Shown one piece after another: positions 50,185 through 61,426 of a stretch of DNA of 64,000 nucleotides. The DNA lies in NCBI GenBank assembly GCA_027625915.1, contig JANTQA010000026.1:1984001-2048000 (forward strand), in the 5' to 3' direction. Origin of the DNA: Anaeramoeba flamelloides. Lineage: Eukaryota; Metamonada; Anaeramoebidae. The position numbers were made by a program, and so were the translations under genes. The notes below the pieces were generated by a model. It did not search any database. It was given only the letters and a program-made list of their open reading frames with translations, and had not been told where the DNA came from. How positions within the stretch are numbered: the stretch's first letter is position 1; every line of letters begins with the position of its first letter.

Positions 50185-50482
50185 TGATACTCAAGAATTT
50201 ACTTGGTCCAAAAAGTGTAATCTGAAATTGCCCTTCTTTTGATCGACAAAACTCAAATAACAAAAAAAAAAATTTCTTTATATCTTATTTGGCAAAAAAT
50301 TCAATTGAATCCAATAAAAAAATTCGAAAAAGTATTCTCAATTAAAAAATTCTTTAAGGATCTAGCCATACATCGTGGATTTGCTCCATACTCAAGGAGT
50401 GACTTGTGACCCAAAAAATGGTACTTATGGGATTGCCCTTCTTTTGATTAACAAAACTCAAATAACAAAAAAAAAAATTTCT
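50185..50482 (+). repeat. direct duplication of about 90 bp
   Basis: Units at 50185-50281 and 50385-50482 share TACTCAAG, TTGGTCC/TGTGACCC-like words, ATTGCCCTTCTTTTGAT and AACTCAAATAAC followed by an A run; spacing about 200 bp. Confidence 0.55.
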
Positions 50483-50601
50483 TTAATGAATTACAAAAAA
50501 AAAAGTTTAAAAGTTAATCTCAATTCCCAAAAATCAAAATTTAAAAAAAAAATCACTCTTTGTCTTCTTTTCGAATTTTCAAAGAGTTAAATTTCTTCCA
50601 T

Positions 50602-51359
50602 TTAAGGGATTAGCATCTACCAAGGAGAAGCCTAGGATCAAAGTGTGTTGTTATTAAACCAAATCACATTAGTGCTACATGGTTCAAAATGTCTCTAAAA
50701 AATCGATTGCAAAGTAGTAATATTTGTTGATCTCATCAATTAAAAATGATCTATGTATTAGTAAAAAACCCAGCAAATTCAGAATAAAATCTGCATTTCG
50801 CCATAAATTTTATGATTGAATTATCAATATTCAGACTACAAAGTCATAAAATATCTATCTTAAATTTATGTCGAAATGTAGATTAGTTACTAAAAAATTC
50901 GTTTTTTTTAAAAATTAAATAATTTACGAATAAAGTTTTTTGTCAAATTATTTCTCAAATCATGCAAATATATTGATGCTATAATTAGCTTTATCAAAAG
51001 CAAACAAAACTAATCAGTCTTTGTACTTTTATGTTGATGATTATTGAGTTAATCTTTGAAATTCAAAAATTCTAAAAATAGTTACTTTTGAAAGTTCTAA
51101 AGATAAATTATTAAATACCGGAATACTGTATTTTGGGTTTTTATTTTTAGATTTGGAAAAGGAATTATAAAAAAATAAATTTTCAAAAATGAAACTATTT
51201 TAATTGTGATCATTAGTAAAAAATGTAATAATTTATTGTGCAATAAGATTTATAATAGATTTTTTAGAGCTATTCGAGCAATGGTGCACTAATACCATTT
51301 ACACCCAATTACAACATACTTTGATTATAGAGAAATCTAGGGTGACGCTAATCCCTTAA
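50602..51359 (+). mobile_element. piggyBac-like MITE family B, copy 2
   Basis: 758 bp with TTAA at both edges and inverted ends GGGATTAGC / GCTAATCCC. Collinear with 25101-25855. No coding capacity. TTAA flanks are the hallmark of piggyBac targets; superfamily assignment is inference. Confidence 0.75.
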
Positions 51360-51589
51360 CACAAATTGTTTATTTTAGATATAATCAATTTAATTTGATC
51401 TAATCTTATTTGTGGTTAATGAGTAACCCTCTATATTTGACAATGTAAGTATTTTGTAACATTCTAGACATAAAATAATACCGTATTTGAGAATAAAAAA
51501 AAATGAAAAAAATCTTCGGTATCTCAAAAAGAGCCCAAAGTATGGCACTCCAAAATCAACAGAGTTGTCTTCAAAATTATAATTCACGA

Positions 51590-54500
51590 TTACTCTAATT
51601 GGAAATTGAGTAGCTCTCTGACACTTTTTTCGAAAATATACTCGTTTAAAATTGTTTTTTTTTTTGGAGACCGATCGCTCATCACTTGCTGGTTAGTTAG
51701 TTCTTGTATGTTATTAGGCACTCTTGAATCATTCAAAATTTTTTTATCATAATGACTTGAATTTAAATTCTTAAAAATTTTAGTTTAAGTAGGTTTCATG
51801 TTATCGATCAAGTGTTAAAAAAAAACCTTATCTGTTTCGGATTGGACTTTTGAAATGACTAAATTTGTAACTTCTAATTCAAAGACTATGACTAAACACA
51901 GCCAGTTAAGAGTATTTAAAACTTAATTAAGTTTTAGAAAATAAGGTTGAATGAAAGAAGTCCTTCAAAAAATGAAGAATAAAAAATGAATAACCTAAAA
52001 AAATTAAAAAAATGGTTTGAGTTATTAAAATTTGCATTTGAAAAATAAAATTTGAACATTTCAAAAAATTTTTACATTTTTTGAGAAAAGAAACAAATAT
52101 AATACTTCAAATGAGTTTAATTTTCAAAATAACTTGAAATAAAAGGTTTCAAGGATTCGAATGGGGAATAAAAACATGGAAGAAGCATTATACCCAACTG
52201 AAATTTACTTAATTTCAAGTTTGTCTTATAGTTCAAGAATTTTGTAGTAAAATTAAATAAATTATTTTAAAACTAAATATTGCTGAAAATGAAGAATTAT
52301 TAGTATTTTTGTATTTTTGATTGTAAAGAGTATCAAAAATGAGTAAAGAGTATACTTTTCCGGACAATTAATAATGTATAAATATCTATTTTCAGAAATA
52401 ACACTTAATATTTAATTTAGATTATTTTATTGGTAGTTAGAAAAAATATACTTTTTGTTAAGATAAAATCAATGTGAAAATGATTAATTTTGAAAATAAC
52501 ACTTTTTAATTTTAAATATTACCGAAATAATCTATTTTAAAAAAAGGAACTAATATCAAGAGCAATATTATATGTTTAGATATAATCGATAAAAAATCCA
52601 AATAACTAAATCTTTAGATACTTATTTTTAAAATAATATAAAAAAAATAAAAAATACAAAAATACTGATAATTCTTGTTTTGTAGCAATATTTAGTTTTA
52701 AAATAATTTATTTAATTTTACTATAAAATTCTTGGACTATAAGACGGAACTAGAATCGAGTTAATATAAGTTTGAGACTCTATGTTCCATCCAAGGTTTA
52801 AAAACCAATTTCAATTCTGTTTATTCTTTAAATATTCTTGTATTTTTCATCATTTTTACCTATTCGCAATTAAAATTACATATTTTTGAAATTTCCGACT
52901 TTTTTTGTACAACAGGGAAATGAATTGAAGTAACTTTATGATTCAAAATAGTTTAGATGTATGATCATTTTTTTTTTAAGTACCTTGAGGGTTATTTATA
53001 ATAAAGATTCAATAATAGTATCAAATTCTTTGATACTCATTTAATTTAATTCATCAATTCAACTTTAGATCCATTTAAGATAAATATTATAATCAAAATT
53101 ATTGATTTTTCATCTCTTTATTCCACCACTTTATGCTTTTTAAATATCTTTTACATCCTATATAAAATGATTAATATCATTATTTTTTTTCTTGTAAAAG
53201 GGGATATAATTTAGAATCCGTATTGTTTTTTCATTTGATATAAAGTCTATTTGGATCATATAAAAAGGATAAATTTTCATCTGAATTACTAATTATTTTC
53301 AATTTAGGTATGGATTTTTTCACTCATTTGTTCTAGAAATTGGTTTTTATTACGAAATATTTTTAATTTACAAATTTTCTTTATTCTTTTAAGGGACTAG
53401 TCTCAATTAAATTTTTTTTGAAGTAAATTTAATAGAGATTTAGAATTTTTTTTTCCAATTACTTAGATTTGAAATCAAAGTGAAAAACTTCTTTATATAG
53501 TAATGAAATCCCCCTAAATGGCATTCATATATTTATTTATTGTTTATATAGAAATAAAAAATTTCCCCCTTTTTTACCTTTTTTTAAAGTTGCTTTTTTT
53601 AAACTTTTCGCAAAAATACAAAAAATAAAAAAAAAAAAAAATAGCAAAAAAGCAAAACCTTGTTGTGTTTGTGGAAGACCTACAAAAAATAATTTGAAAA
53701 ATAAATCTGAAAAGGTTTTTTTGGATCTGCATGAAAAAACAGTTCGTTCGAAAAAAAATTACAATATATGCTTTACTCAAAATAAAAGATTTTCTTTCTT
53801 TTCTTGTACCATTCTTTTTCCTCTTGAAACCACTTTTTGAGTTTACACTCTTTTTTTTTTGCCAAATTTGAAGTTTTAAATAGTTGTCCCAAATTATCAT
53901 TAGAAAAGTTTGTGTCAGAGTCAAAAAAAAATAAAAGAAAAGAATAAGAACTATTTTTTGTAAAAGTAATTATTGATAAAACAAATTGAGTTCTTTATAG
54001 TGTAAAGTTGGATGAACAGAAGTGAAAGAAAAAATATTCACTAGTTTTTAATTATTTTTTCGTTTTTCAAAAATGAGAATAAATATTATTTTTGAGAAAA
54101 CAATTAAATCCAAAATTAATCAAAAAATTCTCATCGGTTTAAGATCTTTTTTCAAAAAACATTTTTAAAAGTCACTTTTTTTGGCAGAATTGTAAAATTT
54201 TAAAAAAACAAGAACATAAAGTTCTAACATTGAAAAAACCTGTCAATTTTCAATATCAAGTATATTTCAAGATATGGATTCCTTATTTTGTTATTAGTCA
54301 AAAAAAAAAAATTAATCGAGACTAAACGCTTAAGGATTCTACTTTTTTTTCTATTATATGTTTAATATTAGTATAACATATTTTTTTACTTGATTACTTT
54401 GATTTCCGATATTTTAACCAACCAATATTTTATATTTCATTCATTTTTAATTTGTTTTTTAGATTGTTTAAGTATAATGATTTTTGTTTTTTGATGAAAT

Positions 54501-55555
54501 TAGGGCAACATTCTGAAAATTATTTTTGATATATAGTATGCTCATCGAAATATAATTCGAATATATAATTGTGGGTGTGCTTATTTGAACTTTTAGTATT
54601 TTTTTATCATTTTTTTATTAACCAATCTAACTTTTTCTTGATATTTGTCAAAGTTAGATGAAAAATTCTAATTCATATAATAATTTTGGCAAAATATTTT
54701 TTTTAAAACAATTGGGTTAATGGTAAATTTGATCATAACTCTTTTATTTATCATCTTATTTCCAGTCCAAGGGTCATAATAAAAATTTTCAAATGCTGAA
54801 TATTTTTTTGAATTAACCTTTGGATAACAAATAAAAAGATGAGTTGAATAATACACATCAAAGAACAGTTGATAATCGCCTCAAATAATCCAATAAATCA
54901 ATATATTTTCTTAAAAATAAAAAAATTAAAATTTGTAGGTTCCTATTTAGAAAAAAGCAATAATGTTCATTTTGATCTTAAATCAAAGATCAAATAAAAT
55001 CCCAATAGAAATAAATATCATTTCTCTACAATCATTTGTATTTTCAATAACCTTCAAATAACACATTTTTACCAAGTGGCTATTGAACTTGTAATAAAAA
55101 ATTAAAAATTTGCAACTGAATTAAATGAATTTAATTAAAAAAAAAATATAAAATAGTAAAAATGTGTAAAAATGATGAAAAAATGTTTTCAATTTTGGAA
55201 TTTCCGAAATAAATTTTTTTCTTCTAATATCGATTCAAATCCTTCAAACACATGTAATTCACCCATTATTTCTGGACGCCTTCAACTAGTACAATGTTTG
55301 AGCCATGTTTTACTTTTTCTATATGACATGTAGTAATAAATAATAATTTATTGAGTGTTGACTTGCTGTTGTGTAATTGGAAAGTTAATGTCGCAATAAT
55401 ATCAACCTTAATTCGTTTATTAATAAGTATTGTTCAATTTTCCTAATTCTCACAACTCTCAAGTCTTTGAAGAATTCTGTCATCTTTTTTTCATCCTTAT
55501 AATCTGTAACTTTGTGAAATTTTCCAAGCTTTGTTGTTTTTTTCTTTTGATACAT
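51590..55555 (-). CDS. unidentified multi-exon gene, about 211 aa
   Basis: Proposed exons 55555-55407, 53950-53777, 53726-53659, 51891-51827 and 51769-51590. Every junction agrees in phase and the last exon closes on a stop after FEKSVRELLNFQLE. The first exon has an ATG in a Lys-rich start (MYQKKKTTKLGKF). Exon 2 opens with a Phe/Leu-rich stretch read from a pyrimidine tract, which is the weakest point, then gives a strongly charged helical segment (KKECKLKKWFQEEKEWY). The later exons include GLPQTQQ and VFELEVTNLVISK, then a Ser/Asn-rich part and a short terminal helix. Donors are GTTGAT, GTAAAG, GTTTTG and GTTTTT, less regular than in neighbouring genes. I recognise no family. A further open segment at 54817-54710 (36 codons after a CAAAG acceptor) lies in intron 1 and may be an alternative exon. 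Confidence 0.5.
52212..52750. mobile_element. inverted-arm element O in intron 3 of the unidentified gene
   Basis: Arms 52212-52318 and 52655-52750 are inverted copies sharing GTCTTATAG, AATTTTACTATAAAATTC-like words and TAGCAATATTTAGTTTTAAA. Non-coding centre. Confidence 0.65.
53389..53500 (+). mobile_element. partial TTAA-type MITE family C
   Basis: Begins TTAAGGGACTAGTCTCAATTA, as in the full copy at 56614; the interior word ACTTAGATTTGAAA also recurs there on the other strand. The far end is not recognisable. Confidence 0.4.
54833..55290 (-). mobile_element. MITE family F, copy 4
   Basis: Reverse orientation. Shares GTTCATTTTGATCTTAAATC, TTCTCTACAAT and GTAATTCACCCATTA with copy 2. Terminal repeats are degraded. 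Lies in intron 1 of the unidentified gene. Confidence 0.55.
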
Positions 55556-55838
55556 CAGGAAAAAAAGAAAGAACAAAGTTAATATTCAGCGAATAAAAAG
55601 TGAGTTTATCTGTGAAGAAAAATCAAATAAAAAATAAAATAAATAAAAAAATAAACCAATAATAAAATTTTAAAATAGGAAATATATATTTATTTGAAGC
55701 AAATCTTTTGTTGAAAAAAAAAAAAAATTAATTATATAAAAATAAAAAAGAAATATGTTGAAAGATTTCTAAGAAAATAGAGTTGAAAAAAAAAAAGCAA
55801 AAACAAAAACAAAACAAACAAAGAATAATGTAATAAAA

Positions 55839-58800
55839 TTAATTGATTGCTTCATATTGTGTATTTTTTTTAGAATTTTTGACTCTATGAACAATGCCAA
55901 CAATGATAATAATAATGAGTAAAAGTGAAAGAATGCCAATTAAACATCCAACCCAAAAATTAAATGCTAATACATTCCAAATTTTTTTGATATCTTTTTT
56001 TTCATATTTAAGGTTGGAAGCATTTTCACATCCTGGTGGGCAACTCAAACAAGAGCATGTGTCTTCACAGTGTATTAGCTCATCTAAAGGACAAAAGGCA
56101 CTTGGATCGTCATCATCATCTGGATACTCGATCGTAACAGGTTTGGGAATAGCTCGCTCTGCTTGCGTTTGCCAAAATTCTTCATATGTTGGCCACATTG
56201 ATCTAACAAAATGTACCCTATTATTTGTGAAAAAGTAAAGAATAAAAAAATGGAATATAGTTAATAATTAATATTCAAAAATTGGTAATTTTAAAAATAT
56301 TTTGTTATTTTAGCCACAACGGGAAGTGAAAGAATAAGAATTAGAACACTTCACAAATAAATAGAAAACTCAAAAAAACCTAGAACACTTCACAGATAAA
56401 ATAAAAAACCTCAAGAAAAACCTAACTGCACTGGATAAATTTTTAATTTGATCATATAAATAATGTGAAATTATTATTTTTTTTATTTTAATATTTTAAT
56501 AATTTTTCTTCTTCTCTTTTTTATTTTTGGTAAATTTTCCTTTAATTACTCCTTTCTCTCAATAATTAATAAACATGTTAAAAAAAGATTTTTAAATTTT
56601 TCATGTTTTTTTGTTAAGGGATCAGTCTCTATTATTTTTTTTTTTGGCCAATTTCTAAATAAAGATTTGTTATCTAGAAATATGTTTAATATTGAAAATA
56701 ATCAGGGGTTTTCAAATCTAAGTAATTGACAAGAAATTTTCTCAATCTCTATTAAATTTGTTTACCCAAATTTAATAGAGATTAGTCCCTTAAAATTGTT
56801 TTGTTTTCATTTCCTTTTTTCCAGTTGGTAATCTGTTTCCTTAGATCTGAAATTTTTTTTCGATGGTTGATAGAAGGTTAGCGTTGAGTTTGTTGAATTG
56901 AAAAAATCACATACAATTGGTTGATGGTATCTAATAATTTGATCGATCAATTAATTATTAGTGGAATTTCAACTAAATTTACCAATACATTTTTTGTTCC
57001 GCTCGTTTCATTATTTTGTACACGCCGATTTTTATTTTTTCGATTGTATATTTTTTTCTTTTATTTGGATGAAAATGATTACTTATAAAAACATTAATAC
57101 TGGGTTACTTAAATGTGGTTTAATATTATGTTTGGAAAAATATGATAAATTGAGTTTTTTTTTTTCCTATTTTTGATTTTGGGTATGTCCAAATTGTTGA
57201 AATGGGGTTTATTACCAATTTTGCAAGTGTGTGTCAAAAGCATTATAAATGGTATTATATTAGAATATTGAAAAAGGTTTAATATAATAACTTGAATTTA
57301 ATTCAATTTCGATTGAGATACAAGGTATTTTTATTTTATTGAAACTTTGCTTTTTTCTTTTAGTATTTGTTTCTAAAATTATTATATATTTTTTGTTTTG
57401 AAAAAGCAATAGATTGCTTTCACATTAAGTTGATTAAAACAGATAATGGAATTCTAAGCGAATATTTATTAAAAATTAATTAATATCCAAATCAAAATAT
57501 ATCAAGAATATTCCGATTTTAATTTTTTTAAAAATTTTCAGAATTTTTTAATATTTTTTTTAATTTTTTGTCAATTTTAAACCATTTGATCCAATGAAAT
57601 TAATTTAGAAATTATTAATAAAGGAAAAAATAAGAAATTCAAGTTATTTAATTAAAATTTTTTGACATTTTTTTTTACTTGTAAATTTTTTTCTCAATGG
57701 GAATGTTAATAGGAACAAAACTTTTTTTAATCAGGAAAGGAGAATTGGAATCAAGTTGTGTCTGTGGTGGCAAAAATACCATAAATTGCATTCTCACTCG
57801 ATCCTAAGCAAATTTTGTTTTGGGTTACTGTGATTTGCTTTTTCAAAAAGGAACGAAAATATTCTATCTTTTTTTGGGCTATTAGAATGTAGATCTTCAA
57901 AAATCGTTGCTGTTTTTTTTTTAAAGTTTAGTTTGTCAGGGTAATCCAGCTTGATTGAAAAATGTCAAAAAATTTTTTGTTTTGGAAAATTATTTTTTTT
58001 TCTTTTTTAGACCTCTGAAAAGCTTTGTAAAGGCCGAAGTTTTTGTAGATCTTGATACTTTTGAAATCTCGTTTTCTGGATTCGGGTTAATTTATTATGA
58101 GAATTTGGTTGAATTTTCTTTGAAAAATGAATCAAAAGTTCTAATGTAATTTTCATTTGATTTAGAACCAACAAGAGTGGTAAAAATTTGAAAGACATCA
58201 ACAACAATTCAAGAAATTTCACTTTTTCTATTTTATGTTCCAAAAACAGAAAATTTTAACTTTACTTTTTATCAGAGTTTTTGCACAAAATCCCTTTTGG
58301 AAATTAAACGAACTGTAAGGATATAGATTTATAGATACTTTCCTTCATATATAAACATTCTTTTGGAAATTAAACTACGATTTATTATCTTTTAGGTTTT
58401 AGGTGGTAACTCCAAAGATAGAATCTATTGGATGGTTTGTTATTGATGTTCTGAAATTTAAAATTTACTACAGTCAGTTCCACTTTTAAGATACAAATTT
58501 TGAACGAAATTTAAGGCACAAAAAAAAATCTCAAATTAAGGAACAAAATTCAAATTCTAGTGAAATGATTTGTGTAAAAATAAAATTCCAAAAAATGTGC
58601 TTTAATTTGAGATTTTTCTGTGTCTAAAATTTGGTTGAAAGTTTGTGTCTAAAAAGTGGAACTGGCTGTATTGCAATAACCGTTTCTAAAATGGAAAAGT
58701 AATAGAACTTGAAAAATATTCTTAGCAAAATTAAAATCAATTTATGGGTTTTTTCAACTAATAATCAGTGAAATATTTTAAAACTTGTTTAAAAATTTTT

Positions 58801-58857
58801 ATTTATTAATTGGAAAATAAAAATAAATAATACTTATTATTCCCTTATGAAACAATT

Positions 58858-58899
<42 letters not shown>

Positions 58900-60842
58900 A
58901 AGAGAAAAACGATTTGTGTTTCTTCCATGGTTGCCAGGAGTTTCTTTTTTAAAATATATTAGTGTTTTTGAAAAAGTTTTTGAAAAAACTCTAAAACAAA
59001 CAACAAAGATTGTGAGTTAATTACACGGCCAAAGAAAACACAACTTCAACCATAGATTCTTAAAATTGAAGAACAGTTGATTTTCAGAAAAATGATTGAA
59101 AAAGAACTTTTCTGATTAATCGATTTTCGAAAATATCTTGGGTATATCTCTTTTTATAAAAAGAAAAAAATATAACTCACAGTTTTGAGATTTGTATTCC
59201 TTATAGTGTCGTCTTTTGTTTAGTGTTTATTTATCAATTTAAGAACCTTCCATAAATTTTATTTTTTTCGAATTAAGAAATTTTTTTTTTTCATTATTGT
59301 TGATTAAGAGATAGATTTCATTAATTTCAAAAAAACACCTTCAATAAAAATATTGGTTGTGGGTTATTTTTTTTTTCAAGATCGCTGATAAAATTCTAAG
59401 ACAAAAAGGAAATAAAGTTTTCATTTTTTGTGATTTGGGAATAAATTTTTAAAACTAATTTTAAAATTGAAACAAGTTAACTGTTGATCAAGTACAATGA
59501 CCTGAACTCTTTTCCAAGAAAAACTGTTTCGGAAATTCCTATTTTCGGTATGGGAAATGATCTTTTTACTCCAAGAAACAAAACAAGTTTTTTGAAGTGA
59601 TTGTGGTAGATGATAGAAAACAATTTTCCATTTGAGAAAAATAATGTGTAACTTAAAACAATAATTATTGATTGGAAAACTAATTTCTTCGAATTTAACG
59701 TTTGAATAACGACTGAACTCGATTGTTTTATATATAACCTGAATCTCAAAAATAACCACAGTCTTGATCTTGAACAAATGAAATTTCGTTCATTTTCAAG
59801 CGGTTGTTTTTGCCAAATAGAAAAATCACAAAAAATAAAAAAAAAAAAAAAAAAATTAGGGTATATCAATTAATTGATATCTATCGTTTCAATTGTAAAT
59901 AAACCGTGACCACTGATCCAAGAAAATGCCATCTAATTGGTACGTGACAACTAACCGGTAAAGTAGAATATTTTGAGAAGAAATTCCTCTTAATTTTCCA
60001 AACTTTCTAATCTAAAAACTTTCTTCACTTTTCTGTTATATAAAAAAAAATTCTTCTTTTTTTGTCAACCAATTCCTGTTTTCAGTGTTTAAGAAAGTTA
60101 AGGGCGAAGAACTTTTCAAGTGAGTTGTTCCTTTCTTTTGGATTATAAATGGCAGTTTTTTCGTTATTGCTCTTTTTCAAAGAAATGAGAAATAATTTTG
60201 GAAACTTTTTACTTTACCCTTTTCAAACAGAGACAAGAAGTTCCAAACTATTTATTCAAAGTATTTCTTTGTTCAAGGCACTTGAGATGAAAATTATTAA
60301 CATTTTGGGATTGAGACATTTAAATATCTTTTTCAAAAGTAATTACCCAAGATTAGCACAAAATCATTAAATAATGATATTTTTGGAAATTTAGTAGGCT
60401 TTCTTATTGAACTTTCAGATAAAATTTTGATTCTGATAATTTGATTTTAACAGTAACTCAAAAATCAAAAAAGTAAATGATGTTGAAAATTAAAAAAAAT
60501 CTATTGTTTTCTGTAAATTGTAATTTGATCTTTTACATTATTTTTTTTTTATTTAAAATTTAATGCATAATCAATAGTTTTGTTGATTTTTTTATAAATT
60601 CAGTCTTGATAGTCTCAATATAATTTTGGATTTTAGAAAAAATTTGTAGATCAAAGAAAATATTTGTTTACAAAGAAAATATTTACCATTGACAAGATTC
60701 ATATACAGATTTTGCCCATCTTCTACACATTTTGAAGACTGGTTTTTGGATTGGGTCACCATCGGTATGAGATACTGTTGATACATATCGTCCTAATTAG
60801 AATTATTAATCAAATTCAATAATGAAATAAAAAATAAAAGTG

Positions 60843-60877
<35 letters not shown>

Positions 60878-61426
60878 AGATCATCAAGAAAAGATAATCA
60901 AAACAATTATTTAGAATCAAAAAGAGTGGGAATAAAAATTTTAATTTTAATTTTACTTTGATTTGGACCACAGGCATAATTACACCAAGTATTTTGTAAA
61001 TTATCAAGACAGGCTATTTTGGAATAATGCAAAATGAAAGTTAAAAAAATTGATAAATTTTAGTTTCAACAACAAGATGGTAAGAGAGAAACTCGAAAGT
61101 TTTATTTAATGCAGCACATGATCTACTTCTTGCAAAGAAACAATACTAGAAAAATTTTGTGCAGTTGTTAAAAAGAGAAAAAGCCAAAAATTACCTGGAC
61201 AAGAACCCATAAAGGAGATTGCTTGTTTCCATTCGTTTTTAAAGAGGATGTCTTGAGACATGTTACAACATGCAGCACTTTCAAATTTCTTACAAATTAT
61301 CATATCAGGAAATGGTTGTGGTGGTTGTCGATGAATAACTAAAGGGTTCCCTTGCATTGCACACCCCTCATAACAGAGGGAAATCTTAAAAAGAACAATT
61401 AAAGTAACAATCAAAACAAATTTCAT
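55839..61426 (-). CDS. NPC1 N-terminal-domain-like single-pass membrane protein, five exons
   Basis: Exons 61426-61195, 61013-60957, 60792-60687, 58057-58013 and 56217-55839 join in phase to 272 aa. Residues 1-18 are a signal peptide. The ectodomain follows the cysteine plan of the NPC1 sterol-binding N-terminal domain: ESAACCNMSQ, then SCPACLDNL, WCNYACGPNQ, VYESCQC, and DTCSCLSCPPGC just before the membrane; NPC1 has the same CC, CPSC, CxxxCSPxQ, SC and PCSCQDC order. One transmembrane helix (about 232-256) and a short tail ending QYEAIN follow; YEAI fits the YxxPhi endolysosomal sorting motif. The 12 other helices, sterol-sensing domain and other loops of NPC1 are absent, so this is a stand-alone domain, closer in form to folate-receptor-like proteins. 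Likely a luminal lipid or sterol carrier (inference). The 45-nt fourth exon is the least certain. Introns of 181, 164, 2629 and 1795 nt carry repeats. Confidence 0.78.
56340..56430. repeat. fold-back repeat family E fragment
   Basis: Two tandem GAACACTTCACA...AACCT units in the last intron of the NPC1-like gene. Confidence 0.5.
56450..56570 (+). repeat. interspersed repeat family Q, copy 2
   Basis: Shares TTTTTCTTCTTCTC and TTTAATTACTCCTTTCT with 37800-37930. Confidence 0.45.
56614..56793. mobile_element. piggyBac-like MITE family C
   Basis: 180 bp with TTAA at both edges, inverted ends GGGATCAGTCTCTATTA / TAATAGAGATTAGTCCC. The right end also folds on itself (AATCTCTATTAAATTT with its complement). 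In the last intron of the NPC1-like gene. Confidence 0.75.
56805..57230 (-). repeat. interspersed repeat family H, copy 3
   Basis: Reverse-strand match to 28265-28690 through about 400 bp, including TTTGATCGATCAA and GCTCGTTTCATTATT. Confidence 0.6.
58469..58670. mobile_element. Tc1/mariner-like MITE, short
   Basis: 202 bp with inverted ends TACAGTCAGTTCCACTTTT / AAAAGTGGAACTGGCTGTA and an inner inverted pair around CTCAAATTAAGG. TA edges and the TACAGT start fit Tc1/mariner. Within intron 3 of the NPC1-like gene. Confidence 0.78.
58859..58912. repeat. compound TA/GA microsatellite
   Basis: About ten TA units run directly into about eleven GA units. Confidence 0.9.

Larger units (their letters stand above)
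49146..51589. other. intergenic region between phosphoesterase and unidentified gene
   Basis: Contains two direct copies of a roughly 90-bp word run (50185-50281 and 50385-50482, sharing ATTGCCCTTCTTTTGAT) and a piggyBac-like element (50602-51359). The frame at 51390-51587 lies beyond the stop of the next gene and is a shadow. Confidence 0.5.

Noticed and set aside
51390-51587. Frame with NFEDNSVDFGVPYFG-like translation, open further upstream
   Set aside because: It overlaps another frame that is in phase with upstream exons and ends at a stop at 51590; the rest is 3' flank. A homopolymer count showed the longer fusion I first considered was out of frame.
53574-53924. 116-codon minus-strand frame
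   Set aside because: The frame one base away gives charged exons with proper splice sites; this one is its shadow.
57955-58149. Plus-strand frame after a good TTTTTTAG acceptor
   Set aside because: The minus strand of the same DNA supplies the phase-matching fourth exon of the NPC1-like gene; no plus-strand partner exons were found.
59421-59869. Two overlapping minus-strand frames of 118 and 130 codons
   Set aside because: Mutually overlapping, Phe/Leu/Ile-rich, in an intron of the NPC1-like gene, with no recognisable motif.
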